Assembly: GCA_035647615.1 (NCBI GenBank)
Contig: DASRND010000007.1
Location: 1 to 64,000, forward strand
DNA length: 64,000 nucleotides
DNA from: Bacteroidales bacterium
GTDB lineage: Bacteria > Bacteroidota > Bacteroidia > Bacteroidales > 4484-276
Direction of reading: 5' to 3'
Part shown: in pieces, positions 34,601 to 42,474 of the stretch
How positions within the stretch are numbered: position 1 is the stretch's first letter
Layout of the letters: every line of letters starts with the position of its first letter
Translations under genes and position numbers: made by a program
The notes under the pieces: generated by a model
Database searches by the model: none
What the model was told of the DNA's origin: nothing
Seen by the model: only the letters and a program-made list of their open reading frames with translations

Positions 34601-36079
34601 ACGCAGTTTTTGATTAAATATCTCAACTCACTCTACTCGATAGCCGGCTCTGCGGAGATAGCAAAAAATAGCATCAACGTGAGCAACCTGGTTCTTTACG
34701 ATACCCAGCAGCATTCGGCTGACCTCTCGGGGAACATCACGCATGATTATTTTAAAAACTTCCGGCTCGCCATCTACATCGATCTCCAAAATCTGCGCGC
34801 CCTCAACACATCGGCACGCGATAATGAAATATTTTACGGCACAGCCGTCGCCACCGGAAAAGTAGCTATTACCGGACCCTTCGACGACATACTGATGGGC
34901 ATCAACGCGAGCACCAACAAAGGTACCCGCGTCATTATTCCTATCAACACCGGACTGAGCGTTTCGGAAAACGACTTTATTATTTTTATAAATGATACCG
35001 ACACCATCCACAAAGAAGCCGATAATTATAACCTAAATGTCAAGGGTTTCACCATGAATATGGAGCTTGACGTAACACCCGAGGCTGAAATAGAAATTTA
35101 TCTGCCCGACAACATGGGCAACATCAAAGGCAGGGGCAATGGCGACATCGGCATGGGCATAACACCGCGCGGCGATTTTACCATCAACGGCGACTACATC
35201 ATCAGCGAGGGCAGCTTTTTCTTTAACTTCGAAAACCTCATCGGTCGAAACCTGAAGATACGCAGCGGCAGCAAGATTTCGTGGACCGGCGATCCTTTGG
35301 ACGCTACCGTGGACATCACCGCTACCTATACCGTGAAGACCAACCTGGCGGGACTGCGCCTTCAAACCGACTCGACGGCGTTGCGCAATACCCGCGTGGA
35401 AGTGCAAAGCAATATCCACCTGATGAACGCACTTTTTAATCCCGACATCCGCTTCTCGATCGACTTTACCAACGTCACCGACGATACCAAAGAGATCATC
35501 TTCGCTGCCCTCGACACCACCGATCAGTCGGCAATGAGCCAGCAAATCATCTCGCTGCTGGTACTGGGCAGCTTTAGTTATACTACTGCGGGTCCAAACA
35601 TCGGTGCAACGGGCTTTAAGCTGCTAAGCAACCAGCTCAGCGATTGGCTTTCGAAGATCAGCAAGGATTTCGACATCGGCATCAACTACCAGCCAGGTAG
35701 CGAACTTAGCGAAGAAGAACTGGAGGTGGCGCTGCGGACACAGCTCTTCAACGACCGCCTTTCGATAGACGGAAACTTTGGCGTGCGCGGCACCAAACGC
35801 GAACAAAATACCAGCAACGTGGTGGGCGACATCAACGTAGAATACAAAATTACCAACGACGGACGGTTTCGCATTAAAGCCTTCAACCGCACGAACGACA
35901 TCAGTTTCCTCGAAGACAACGCCCCCTACACCCAGGGCGTGGGGATATTTTTCCGTAAGGAATTTGATGGTTTTAACGATCTTTTCGGCATCCGCTCCAG
36001 GAACAATCCCAAACAAACCCAACAGAAACCAGGAAACGACGCGGCGACGAAAAATGAGGAACCACAGGAGGGAAAATAA
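31640..36079 (+). CDS. tamB: TamB-like translocation and assembly module protein (DUF490)
   Basis: At least 1479 residues of repeated beta-strand periodicity, with the conserved DUF490/TamB C-terminus (ITPRGDFTINGDYIISEGSF, LQTDSTALRNTRVEV, QQIISLLVLGSFSY). The family spans the periplasm and helps outer-membrane protein or lipid transport. The first canonical start in frame is GTG at 31640, but the frame is open back to 31532. Codons 31571-31657 encode a better membrane anchor (LKKIFHSIIYLIAFVVSL), so the true start is likely upstream without an ATG, or a base is missing in an A-run at 31561-31566. It is followed by tsaD after 56 bases. Confidence 0.9.
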   Translation: MVFLLLRNPEVQTLASRFTAAFLTQKTGTTISIDGIQVELTGTLHLTGLVIEDEHGNEMIVADELSVALSGISRAKRTLRVRSLHLTGAEFFLRRYSADDLNNLGYFMRHFTNPNADTLQDKPPPQPWTLLVNDLQIRNAHFIYEDADAKVASRGIDYNDMELLDMDLLAASVIIDHDTISTRIQNLTFVEKSGFELKEFSGIVRYSPVGLSVNNLLLITNNSNVKLDLAFAYPSLGSFKNFIEEVHFDGTFGKSKLDMSDIGYFAETMFSMTNTIGIEGSVKGTVSNIRGSDLDVTYGTDTRFVGSVQMNGLPDFYETFINTNIKTLTTRTRDIRSFGLPGEAPPIQVPDLLMKMGLVKVSGKFTGFYNDFVAKAVVQSRLGGLRTNLVMKTSQQNAVTYQGNLVASNLDIGTLLDAEENLGKTSFTLDVDGEGFSRDALRINTKGIIQSLQFHDYDYNNIAIDASLDALIFKGRAAVDDQNLGFVFDGLIDFNDEIPRFDFKARIDHADLNALHFSSRDSVSILSTAIDADMRATSIDDISGTLAITNTSYIEGSKEYKLKKLQVVAWQAGDGLSGISLASDYIDARLEGYYKLSTLSETIGNYTRQYSPVLAAKLPWQQPPGEEQQYLTFNIELKNTDALTDLFVPALKLAPQTIIEGTANLTEEKVKLRGHADWIKYTTLTAYDWNLETSSSVDAFELTTGFDRLMLKDLSISDTAGYGIDSLQITTRLARDTIQFELLWNDLDNTNRNTGQVGGYVHLDSTRIIAALTNVNMTIDSALWSIRPGNRIAADTSGIVFDNLNLYSDTSWVSISGGITSQPDDSLHLAFASLDISELDQLIRGDMIDVNAILSGKVTLVNLMKEPNFLADITLEDLFFNGEDLGMMKLKTTWNDAAQRLRVDTRILRSGNLGVSEVVGITGDYFPTGTRENFDLDVKLNNLGIQIVNPFISDYAVIDQASLASGALHISGSYNKPVATGTVKLMRTQFLIKYLNSLYSIAGSAEIAKNSINVSNLVLYDTQQHSADLSGNITHDYFKNFRLAIYIDLQNLRALNTSARDNEIFYGTAVATGKVAITGPFDDILMGINASTNKGTRVIIPINTGLSVSENDFIIFINDTDTIHKEADNYNLNVKGFTMNMELDVTPEAEIEIYLPDNMGNIKGRGNGDIGMGITPRGDFTINGDYIISEGSFFFNFENLIGRNLKIRSGSKISWTGDPLDATVDITATYTVKTNLAGLRLQTDSTALRNTRVEVQSNIHLMNALFNPDIRFSIDFTNVTDDTKEIIFAALDTTDQSAMSQQIISLLVLGSFSYTTAGPNIGATGFKLLSNQLSDWLSKISKDFDIGINYQPGSELSEEELEVALRTQLFNDRLSIDGNFGVRGTKREQNTSNVVGDINVEYKITNDGRFRIKAFNRTNDISFLEDNAPYTQGVGIFFRKEFDGFNDLFGIRSRNNPKQTQQKPGNDAATKNEEPQEGK

Positions 36080-36135
36080 ACTATGTCACTCAGCTTTGCG
36101 TTACCACAAGTCAAAGATTCAAATTTAAAACTTTC

Positions 36136-37155
36136 ATGACTTACATCCTCGGCATCGAATCATCGTGCGACGACACCTCGGCGGCAGTGCTGGCCGACAC
36201 CACCATGCTCTCCAATGTTACGGCCAATCAGGAAGTACATCGCAAATACGGCGGCGTGGTGCCGGAGTTGGCTTCGCGTGCACACCAGCAAAACATCGTG
36301 CCGGTGATACACGAGGCTTTGCAAATAGCAGGCATCCGCAAAAATCAACTGCACGCGGTGGCGTTTACACGCGGGCCAGGTCTGCTGGGCTCGTTGCTGG
36401 TGGGCACTTCTTTTGCCAAGGCTTTTGCGCTGGGGCTTGACCTGCCACTCATCGAAGCCGACCACATGCAGGCACATATTCTGGCGCATTTTATCCAGAT
36501 GCCGGGAGAAAATAAAAAGGTACCCCAGTTTCCGTTTTTGTGCCTCACCGTTTCGGGTGGACACACGCAAATCGTGCTGGTAAAGGATTATTTTGAGATG
36601 GAGATTGTAGGACAAACCATCGACGATGCGGCGGGCGAAACTTTTGATAAAGCAGCTAAAATCATGTCGCTGCCCTATCCCGGCGGTCCCGTCATCGACA
36701 AACTTGCTGCTGCCGGCGATCCCAAAAAATTCCCATTTCCACACCCACAAGCCAAAGGATTCGATTATAGTTTCAGCGGACTGAAGACCTCTTTTTTGTA
36801 TTTTCTGCGCGACAGCCTCAAGGTCAATCCTAATTTTATTAATGAAAATAAGGAAGATCTCAGCGCCTCACTGCAGAAGACCATCATCAGCATACTGATG
36901 CACAAGCTTACGCTGGCAGCCAAAAGTTATGGGATCAACCAGATAGCCATTGCCGGTGGCGTTTCGGCTAACTCGGCACTGCGCCACGCCATGCAGCAGG
37001 CACAAACCGAAAAAGGCTGGGAAACCTTTGTCCCACCCTTTTCATTCACCACCGATAACGCGGCCATGATTGCCATTTCGGGATATTTTAAATATTTAAA
37101 AAAGGATTTTACTGCACACAGCGCAGCTCCGTACACAAGGGGTGGGATTGAATGA
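36136..37155 (+). CDS. tsaD: tRNA N6-adenosine threonylcarbamoyltransferase
   Basis: This 339-residue ASKHA-fold protein transfers the threonylcarbamoyl group to A37 of ANN-decoding tRNAs as the catalytic subunit of the TsaB-TsaD-TsaE system. Landmarks: ILGIESSCDDTSAAVL at the N-terminus, the metal-binding His110 and His114 in DHMQAHILAH, LTVSGGHTQIVLV, and SFTTDNAAMIAI near the C-terminus. The start ATG lies 56 bases after tamB, and the tamB-tsaD association is known in Bacteroidota. Length and motifs are complete, so it should be active. Confidence 0.97.
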   Translation: MTYILGIESSCDDTSAAVLADTTMLSNVTANQEVHRKYGGVVPELASRAHQQNIVPVIHEALQIAGIRKNQLHAVAFTRGPGLLGSLLVGTSFAKAFALGLDLPLIEADHMQAHILAHFIQMPGENKKVPQFPFLCLTVSGGHTQIVLVKDYFEMEIVGQTIDDAAGETFDKAAKIMSLPYPGGPVIDKLAAAGDPKKFPFPHPQAKGFDYSFSGLKTSFLYFLRDSLKVNPNFINENKEDLSASLQKTIISILMHKLTLAAKSYGINQIAIAGGVSANSALRHAMQQAQTEKGWETFVPPFSFTTDNAAMIAISGYFKYLKKDFTAHSAAPYTRGGIE

Positions 37156-37219
37156 GAGTTTTGGTAGAAGGAGAAAGAACCCTCAAGCGCCTTGCTTTAT
37201 TAAATAGGAAAACCGGTTT

Positions 37220-37417
37220 TTAAGGAATTCCTTTAATCAAATCCTGAATTTCATTATCGGAAACATCATTCGTTTCACTCTATAGCTCATCTACAAACTC
37301 TTTAGCAGACCTGGTTTTTAATTTGCCTTGTTCAACCAACTACAGTTCCCTAAGTCCTTGGCGAATATTCTCTTTGATCTCCTTTGTTGAAGGTTCTTGA
37401 TATTTACGTTCTACCAC
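37220..37417 (-). pseudogene. Decayed antitoxin-like gene with two in-frame TAG codons
   Basis: The minus strand from GTG at 37417 to TAA at 37220 gives 65 codons in one frame, interrupted by TAG at codons 26 and 46. The pieces read EPSTKEIKENIRQGLREL, LVEQGKLKTRSAKEFVDEL and SETNDVSDNEIQDLIKGIP. The helical, charged pattern (IKENIRQGLREL-x-LVEQGKLK-x-RSAKEFVDEL) resembles small antitoxins that pair with RelE-type toxins. No toxin gene is beside it. Other genes here (thyA, fusA) end normally with TAG, so amber recoding is unlikely. Confidence 0.6.
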
Positions 37418-37469
37418 AATTCCTAAGTGTTTTTTTTGAGCACTTTATTTAAAGTTATTGTACAAAATT

Positions 37470-37529
37470 AAAAAAAAAAGAGCTATCGACGATCCGTGGT
37501 AAGGTTTACGCACAGGCCATCGATAGCTC
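37470..37529 (-). terminator. Intrinsic terminator of the hydrogenase operon
   Basis: On the minus strand GAGCTATCGA (37529-37520) pairs with TCGATAGCTC (37489-37480) over a 30-base loop, followed by ten T (37479-37470). It lies about 70 bases after the hydC stop. Confidence 0.85.
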
Positions 37530-37597
37530 CGAAGTGATTTATTAACAAAAACTATAACTATGAAACAAAGCTTAAAAAGACAAAAGCAGCTGATTTA

Positions 37598-38083
37598 TTA
37601 ATCAGGGAACTCTTTAAGTATGTTTTTTACATCGTCGGGAGCAATGCGCCCGAAGGTTCTGTCGCCAATCTGAGCCACCGGCGCCAAACCACAGGCACCA
37701 ACACAGCGCAGACAAGTAAGCGAAAATTTACCGTCGGGTGTCGATTCACCTACTTTGATACCCAGCTCTTTTTTGAACTCATCGAGCACTTTCTCGGCGC
37801 CGCGCACATAGCAGGCCGTGCCCATGCAAACGGAAATGGGATGTCTGCCGCGTGGTATCATCGTGAAGAACGAATAAAACGTTACCACTCCATAAACTTT
37901 AGCCAACGAAATCTTGAGCTGGTTGCTCACCACCTCCTGCACCTCGGCAGGAAGGTATCCAAACTCACCCTGTACTCTGTGAAGCACGTTTACAAGATCG
38001 CGTGGATTATTGTTGAACGAATCGCATATCTCGATGATCTTTGCGACGTCCGTTTCTTTCAATTTTACTTTTATTGATGACAT
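37598..38083 (-). CDS. hydC: NuoE-like [2Fe-2S] subunit of trimeric [FeFe] hydrogenase
   Basis: This 161-residue thioredoxin-fold protein has the four cluster cysteines in CMGTACYVRG (near residues 86-91) and CLRCVGACGLAPV (near 127-135). NuoE/HydC subunits carry one [2Fe-2S] cluster and pass electrons between HydB and the rest. It is the last gene of the run (small ferredoxin-like gene, hydB, hydA, hydC), 68 bases after hydA, and is followed by a strong terminator. In the HydABC type, NADH and reduced ferredoxin jointly supply electrons to make H2, or the reverse. Confidence 0.95.
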   Translation of the reverse strand: MSSIKVKLKETDVAKIIEICDSFNNNPRDLVNVLHRVQGEFGYLPAEVQEVVSNQLKISLAKVYGVVTFYSFFTMIPRGRHPISVCMGTACYVRGAEKVLDEFKKELGIKVGESTPDGKFSLTCLRCVGACGLAPVAQIGDRTFGRIAPDDVKNILKEFPD

Positions 38084-38151
38084 ATTTCAAAAGATATTTA
38101 CGTCAGAATTTTTTAATCAAACTATTTCCTTAATGATTTAGCCTTACCGGA

Positions 38152-39924
38152 TTACTCCTCGATAAATATTTCTTTTTTGCGGTCGAAATAATGTGTGTGG
38201 AGCAAATGGTGCGATTTTTCGCTGAGCGGTTTACCCAAGAAATCTTCGTAGAGTTTCAGGATGTATGGGTTCTCGTGCGATTTGCGCAGTACTTTTCCGG
38301 CGTCTTCGGCATAGATTGCTTTTAGTCGCGCTTTAAGGATACTGCTGTCGCCGTGGATGTAAGGCTGTCCGCCACCGCCGATACAGCCGCCGGGGCATGC
38401 CATAATCTCGATGGCGTGATAAGTGTTATTGCCTGCTTTGATGTCTTCGAGCAATTTACGCGCGTTGCCCAGTCCGTGGGCTATTCCGATATTGATAGGT
38501 AATCCGTCAAAATCGACTGTTGCCGAACGGATACCCTCCAGACCACGAAGCTGTTTAAAATCAACACTCTCAAGGGTCTTGCCGGTATGCACCTCATATG
38601 CGGTACGCACAGCAGCTTCGATTACACCACCGGTAGCGCCGAAGATAACACCAGCACCGGTAGATTCACCTAATGGAGTATCGAACTCACTGTCGGGCAG
38701 TTCTGTAAATTCGATGTTGGCACGTTTGATAAGATGTGCCAGCTCTCGTGTAGAAATAGAGTAGTCGACGTCGGGATTCCCGTCAGTTTGAAACTCCTCA
38801 CGGGTACACTCGTACTTCTTAGCCACACAGGGCATGATGGAAACCACGATGAGTTTTTCGCGATCTACTTTAATTTTATTAGCGAAATAAGTTTTGGCTA
38901 TTGCACCAAACATCTGCTGTGGTGAGCGTGCTGTTGAAGGAATTTCCTTCATCTCCGGGAAGTTGTGTTCAAAAAACTTGACCCAGGCCGGGCAGCATGA
39001 AGTGAGGATAGGCAACTTCACGTCGGGATCACCCTGCAGGTGCAGGTTAAGACGTTGAAGCAGCTCGGAGCCTTCTTCCATAATGGTAAGGTCGGCAGCA
39101 AAATCTGTATCAAATACATAATCAAATCCCAACTCACGAAGTGCGGTAGTCATTTTTCCGGTAACGAGGGTTCCCGGCTCCAAGCCGAACTCTTCGCCAA
39201 GCGCTGCACGCACTGCAGGAGCGGTTTGTACCACCACCACTTTGTCAGGATTGGACAGGTCGTTAATCAATTGGTTAGAATGGTCTACTTCTGTCAGGGC
39301 GCCGGTAGGACATACGTTTATACATTGTCCGCAATAGGTACACACGCTGTGGTCGAGGTTCATCTCGAAAGCGGGAGCTACCACCGACTGGAAACCGCGG
39401 TTTACAGCCGAAAGAACACCAACAGTCTGCACATCGTTACACATTACTTCGCAGCGACGGCACATGATGCATTTATCCATGTCGCGGATGATGGAGGGCG
39501 AAGTGTCTTCACGATAAGTGCTTTTAACACCAATAAAAGGAACATCGCGAATGCCAAGTCTAATAGCCAGATCCTGCAGCTCGCAATTGCCCGACTTGGC
39601 GCAAACCAGACAGTCGAACGGGTGGTCGCTGAGGATAAGCTGAACTACTGTTCTACGAGCGTTCAAAACACGCATCGAATGCGTATTTACTACCATGCCA
39701 GACATACATTGGGTAACGCATGAGGGAGCCAGGTTTCGGCGTCCTTCAACTTCTACAACACACACTCGGCAGCCGCCCGGTTTGTTTTCAATATTCATGT
39801 CGGGCATGCTAAGATAGCACAAGGTGGGGATGTGAATACCTATACTTTTAGCAGCATCCAGAATAGTGGTGCCTTTTTTAACTTCTACAGTTTTTTTATC
39901 TATGGTCAGACGAATCATTTCCAT
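38152..39924 (-). CDS. hydA: [FeFe] hydrogenase catalytic subunit
   Basis: This 590-residue iron-only hydrogenase has the three H-cluster motifs intact: TSCCPAW (308-314), MPCVAKKYE (364-372) and MACPGGC (508-514). The N-terminal electron relay consists of a plant-type [2Fe-2S] domain (Cys36, 52, 55, 69), a His101/Cys105/108/114 cluster, and two [4Fe-4S] sites (Cys152-162 and Cys195-205). This modular layout and its place between hydB and hydC identify the electron-bifurcating or confurcating trimeric type. Maturation genes (hydE, hydF, hydG) are not in the window. Cytoplasmic location is expected as no export signal is present. Confidence 0.97.
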   Translation of the reverse strand: MEMIRLTIDKKTVEVKKGTTILDAAKSIGIHIPTLCYLSMPDMNIENKPGGCRVCVVEVEGRRNLAPSCVTQCMSGMVVNTHSMRVLNARRTVVQLILSDHPFDCLVCAKSGNCELQDLAIRLGIRDVPFIGVKSTYREDTSPSIIRDMDKCIMCRRCEVMCNDVQTVGVLSAVNRGFQSVVAPAFEMNLDHSVCTYCGQCINVCPTGALTEVDHSNQLINDLSNPDKVVVVQTAPAVRAALGEEFGLEPGTLVTGKMTTALRELGFDYVFDTDFAADLTIMEEGSELLQRLNLHLQGDPDVKLPILTSCCPAWVKFFEHNFPEMKEIPSTARSPQQMFGAIAKTYFANKIKVDREKLIVVSIMPCVAKKYECTREEFQTDGNPDVDYSISTRELAHLIKRANIEFTELPDSEFDTPLGESTGAGVIFGATGGVIEAAVRTAYEVHTGKTLESVDFKQLRGLEGIRSATVDFDGLPINIGIAHGLGNARKLLEDIKAGNNTYHAIEIMACPGGCIGGGGQPYIHGDSSILKARLKAIYAEDAGKVLRKSHENPYILKLYEDFLGKPLSEKSHHLLHTHYFDRKKEIFIEE

Positions 39925-39948
39925 TATAATGCTTTTTTAATAGTTGGA

Positions 39949-41745
39949 TTAAACAATTTCGATAGCATTGAATTTACATTTCTCCATGCAGATTCCGCAC
40001 TTAATGCAGGTGCTTTGATCGATTTCATGCACCTGTTTGCGTTCGCCCGAAATGCAGTTAACCGGGCAGTTGCGGGCACAGGCAGTACATCCCACACAAT
40101 TGTCGGGTATGATTACGTAACGCATCAGCGACTTACAGGCGCCGGCACGGCATTTATGATCTACCACGTGCTCTACGTATTCGTCCCAGAAGTTGTTCAG
40201 TGTAGAAAGTACCGGGTTAGGTGCAGTTTGACCTAAACCACAAAGGGAAGTATCTTTGATAACGTTGCTCAAATTTTTCAGATTCTCCAGCGTCTCCATG
40301 GTTGCTTTCCCGGAGGTGACGGTTTCGAGCATTTCGTGTAAGCGTTTGTTGCCAATGCGGCATGGGCTACACTTACCACATGACTCTTCTACTGTAAATT
40401 CCAGATAAAACTTAGCCATCGAAACCATACAGTCATCTTCGTCCACTACGATCATACCACCTGATCCCATCATGGAGCCAGCTTCTACCAGCGTTTCGTA
40501 TTCGATAGGCATATCCAAGTGCTTTTTCGTTAAACATCCACCCGAAGGGCCACCGGTTTGTACAGCTTTAAATTCTTTGCCGTCTTTGATGCCACCGCCA
40601 ATTTCAAAAATTACTTCGCGCAGGGTAGTTCCCATGGGTACTTCTATCAGTCCCACGTTATTGATTTTACCCGCCAGAGCAAATACTTTGGTTCCTTTTG
40701 AACCCTTAGTGCCAATACTTGTAAACCATTCGGCGCCTTTGTTGATAATAATTGGGATGTTGGCAAAGGTTTCGACGTTGTTAACGTTGGTGGGTTTTCC
40801 CAAATAACCTTCCACCGATGGGAACGGAGGTTTAAAGGTAGGTTCGCCACGGCCGCCTTCCATCGAACTGATAAGTGCAGTTTCTTCGCCGCATACAAAA
40901 GCACCGGCGCCATAACGCAGCTCTACATGGAAATCAAAATCGGTATCGAAAATTCTCTTACCCAGCAGCCCGTATTCCATGGCCTGATCGATAGCAATCT
41001 TCAGACGTTTGATGGCCAGTGGATATTCGGCGCGTATGTAAATAAGACCTTTGTTTGCGCCAATAGCGTAGCCGCAAATGGCCATAGCTTCGAGCACTGC
41101 ATGTGGGTCGCCTTCCAGAATGGAGCGATCCATAAATGCGCCCGGGTCACCTTCGTCAGCATTACAAACAACATATTTCTGGTCGCCTGCGCTCTTGCGG
41201 GTTATATCCCACTTGAGGCCGGTAGGGAAACCAGCACCGCCACGACCGCGTAACTCTGATTTTTTTATGATGTCGATAACAGCTTCGGGTTTCATCTCTG
41301 TGAGGCATTTGCCCAAGGCTTCGTAGCCATCGCGCGCCAAATATTCTTCGATATTTTCGGGGTTAATAAAACCACAGTTGCGCAAAGCAATACGAATTTG
41401 TTTGCGGTAGAAACCCATGTGCCTACTATCGGGGACATGCTCTTTGTTTTCAGGATCAGTGTAAAGCAGGCGTTCTACCTTACGTCCTTTCAAAACATGC
41501 TCCTCCACGATTTCGCGAGCATCATCAGGTGTTACCTGTGTATAAAAAGTGTTGTCGGGATGCACTTTCACAATCGGTCCTTTTTCACAAAAGCCGAAGC
41601 ATCCTGTTCTTACCACCTTAGCTTCATTTTCAAGTCCGTGAGCTTTGAGTTCACGTATAAGCGCTGTTTCTATCAACTCGCTTTCGGAAGCCCGGCAGCC
41701 TGTACCGCCGCATACCAGCAGTTGCATTTTCAGTTGTTGTGCCAT
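39949..41745 (-). CDS. hydB: NuoF-like FMN/NADH-binding subunit of trimeric [FeFe] hydrogenase
   Basis: This 598-residue protein begins with a thioredoxin-like [2Fe-2S] domain (CGGTGCRASES, TGCFGFCEKGP; about 1-90). A NuoF core with SELRGRGGAGFPTGLKW and NADEGDPGAFMDR (NADH and FMN sites, about 165-210) follows, then ESCGKCSPCRIGNKRL for a [4Fe-4S] cluster. A C-terminal two-cluster ferredoxin domain (CVGCTACARNCP and CIKCGICMEKC) ends the protein. This is the full HydB architecture of bifurcating hydrogenases. It is flanked by hydA (24 bases) and the small ferredoxin-like gene (17 bases). Confidence 0.97.
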   Translation of the reverse strand: MAQQLKMQLLVCGGTGCRASESELIETALIRELKAHGLENEAKVVRTGCFGFCEKGPIVKVHPDNTFYTQVTPDDAREIVEEHVLKGRKVERLLYTDPENKEHVPDSRHMGFYRKQIRIALRNCGFINPENIEEYLARDGYEALGKCLTEMKPEAVIDIIKKSELRGRGGAGFPTGLKWDITRKSAGDQKYVVCNADEGDPGAFMDRSILEGDPHAVLEAMAICGYAIGANKGLIYIRAEYPLAIKRLKIAIDQAMEYGLLGKRIFDTDFDFHVELRYGAGAFVCGEETALISSMEGGRGEPTFKPPFPSVEGYLGKPTNVNNVETFANIPIIINKGAEWFTSIGTKGSKGTKVFALAGKINNVGLIEVPMGTTLREVIFEIGGGIKDGKEFKAVQTGGPSGGCLTKKHLDMPIEYETLVEAGSMMGSGGMIVVDEDDCMVSMAKFYLEFTVEESCGKCSPCRIGNKRLHEMLETVTSGKATMETLENLKNLSNVIKDTSLCGLGQTAPNPVLSTLNNFWDEYVEHVVDHKCRAGACKSLMRYVIIPDNCVGCTACARNCPVNCISGERKQVHEIDQSTCIKCGICMEKCKFNAIEIV

Positions 41746-41762
41746 ATCTTGCTTGTTACTTT

Positions 41763-42155
41763 TTAGTCAATAGATTCATAATTCACCGGGATAATACCTT
41801 CGACGAGTTCACCATTTTTGATGAATTTCTCAATGATTTCGTCGGCACGTTTTGTATCCACGTATCCAAAAACGATTGGCTCTTCGCCAGGTCTTGTCAC
41901 TTCAATTGTGGGCTCAGCATAGCAATAGCCCATGTCGCCGGTTTGTGTTACCACAGCATCGATTCCGCGTTTGTCGAGTTCTACGATGAGAAAATCCATA
42001 ATGCCCTTGGCTCCGGAGGCAATGCCACTTGTAGCCATGCCCACCTTGATCTGAACGTACTTCTCAGGATCGGCGCTTTTTTCGCGTAGGTTGAGCTGCT
42101 TCTGCTGCTCTTCCCTCATCTTACGCAACTCGGCTAAATTTTTAATTTTTGCCAT
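41763..42155 (-). CDS. Ferredoxin-like (thioredoxin-fold) small protein of the hydrogenase operon, cluster cysteines missing
   Basis: This 130-residue protein belongs to the small [2Fe-2S] ferredoxin-like proteins often encoded ahead of hydB. It has a helical N-terminus and the GMATSGIASGAKGIMDFL and GYCYAEPTIEV segments. Where relatives show a Cys in the first motif and Cys-Met-Gly-x-Cys in the second, this protein has Ser43 and Asp74, leaving only Cys78. It therefore probably binds no normal [2Fe-2S] cluster. It is the first gene of the hydrogenase operon, with a promoter about 95 bases upstream. A structural or assembly role is possible. Confidence 0.85.
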   Translation of the reverse strand: MAKIKNLAELRKMREEQQKQLNLREKSADPEKYVQIKVGMATSGIASGAKGIMDFLIVELDKRGIDAVVTQTGDMGYCYAEPTIEVTRPGEEPIVFGYVDTKRADEIIEKFIKNGELVEGIIPVNYESID

Positions 42156-42251
42156 TTTTCTTTAGTTGTTTGTTCGGTTAATTTATCTCGAAAAATTACT
42201 ATATCGTTTTCTTACAGTTATTTACCCTTAAGTGAAACTCTGAGACCGGTG

Positions 42252-42290
42252 CAAAATTATGACGAAAGTTCATAATAAAAAACGTTTTTT
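42252..42290 (-). promoter_or_regulatory. Promoter of the hydrogenase operon with an overlapping 14-base palindrome
   Basis: On the minus strand TAATTTTG (42259-42252) matches the -7 consensus, about 97 bases before the first gene's ATG. The perfect palindrome AAAAAACGTTTTTT (42277-42290) lies where a -33 box would be, so it could be a repressor or activator site (inference). The rest of the interval 42291-42474 shows no gene; CCTGCTGGCAGG near 42430 is a short palindrome. Confidence 0.5.
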
Positions 42291-42474
42291 CGTGAACAAG
42301 CTAACAGTGTTACTAGATTAACATTACCCAATCTAACTTTTCCAATTACAGGCTCTTGCACCACGTTATTTATCAACGAGATAGCCAAAGTCAGAAGGTT
42401 CATTTTGCAGCTTGTACAAATCCTTACAGCCTGCTGGCAGGTATGGTATTGTCAGAAGCAAGGAACATCAGAAC

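Noticed and set aside
37220-37417. Amber-recoded gene instead of pseudogene
   Set aside because: thyA, fusA, tsaD-region and other genes use TAG or other stops normally, and no suppressor tRNA is visible.
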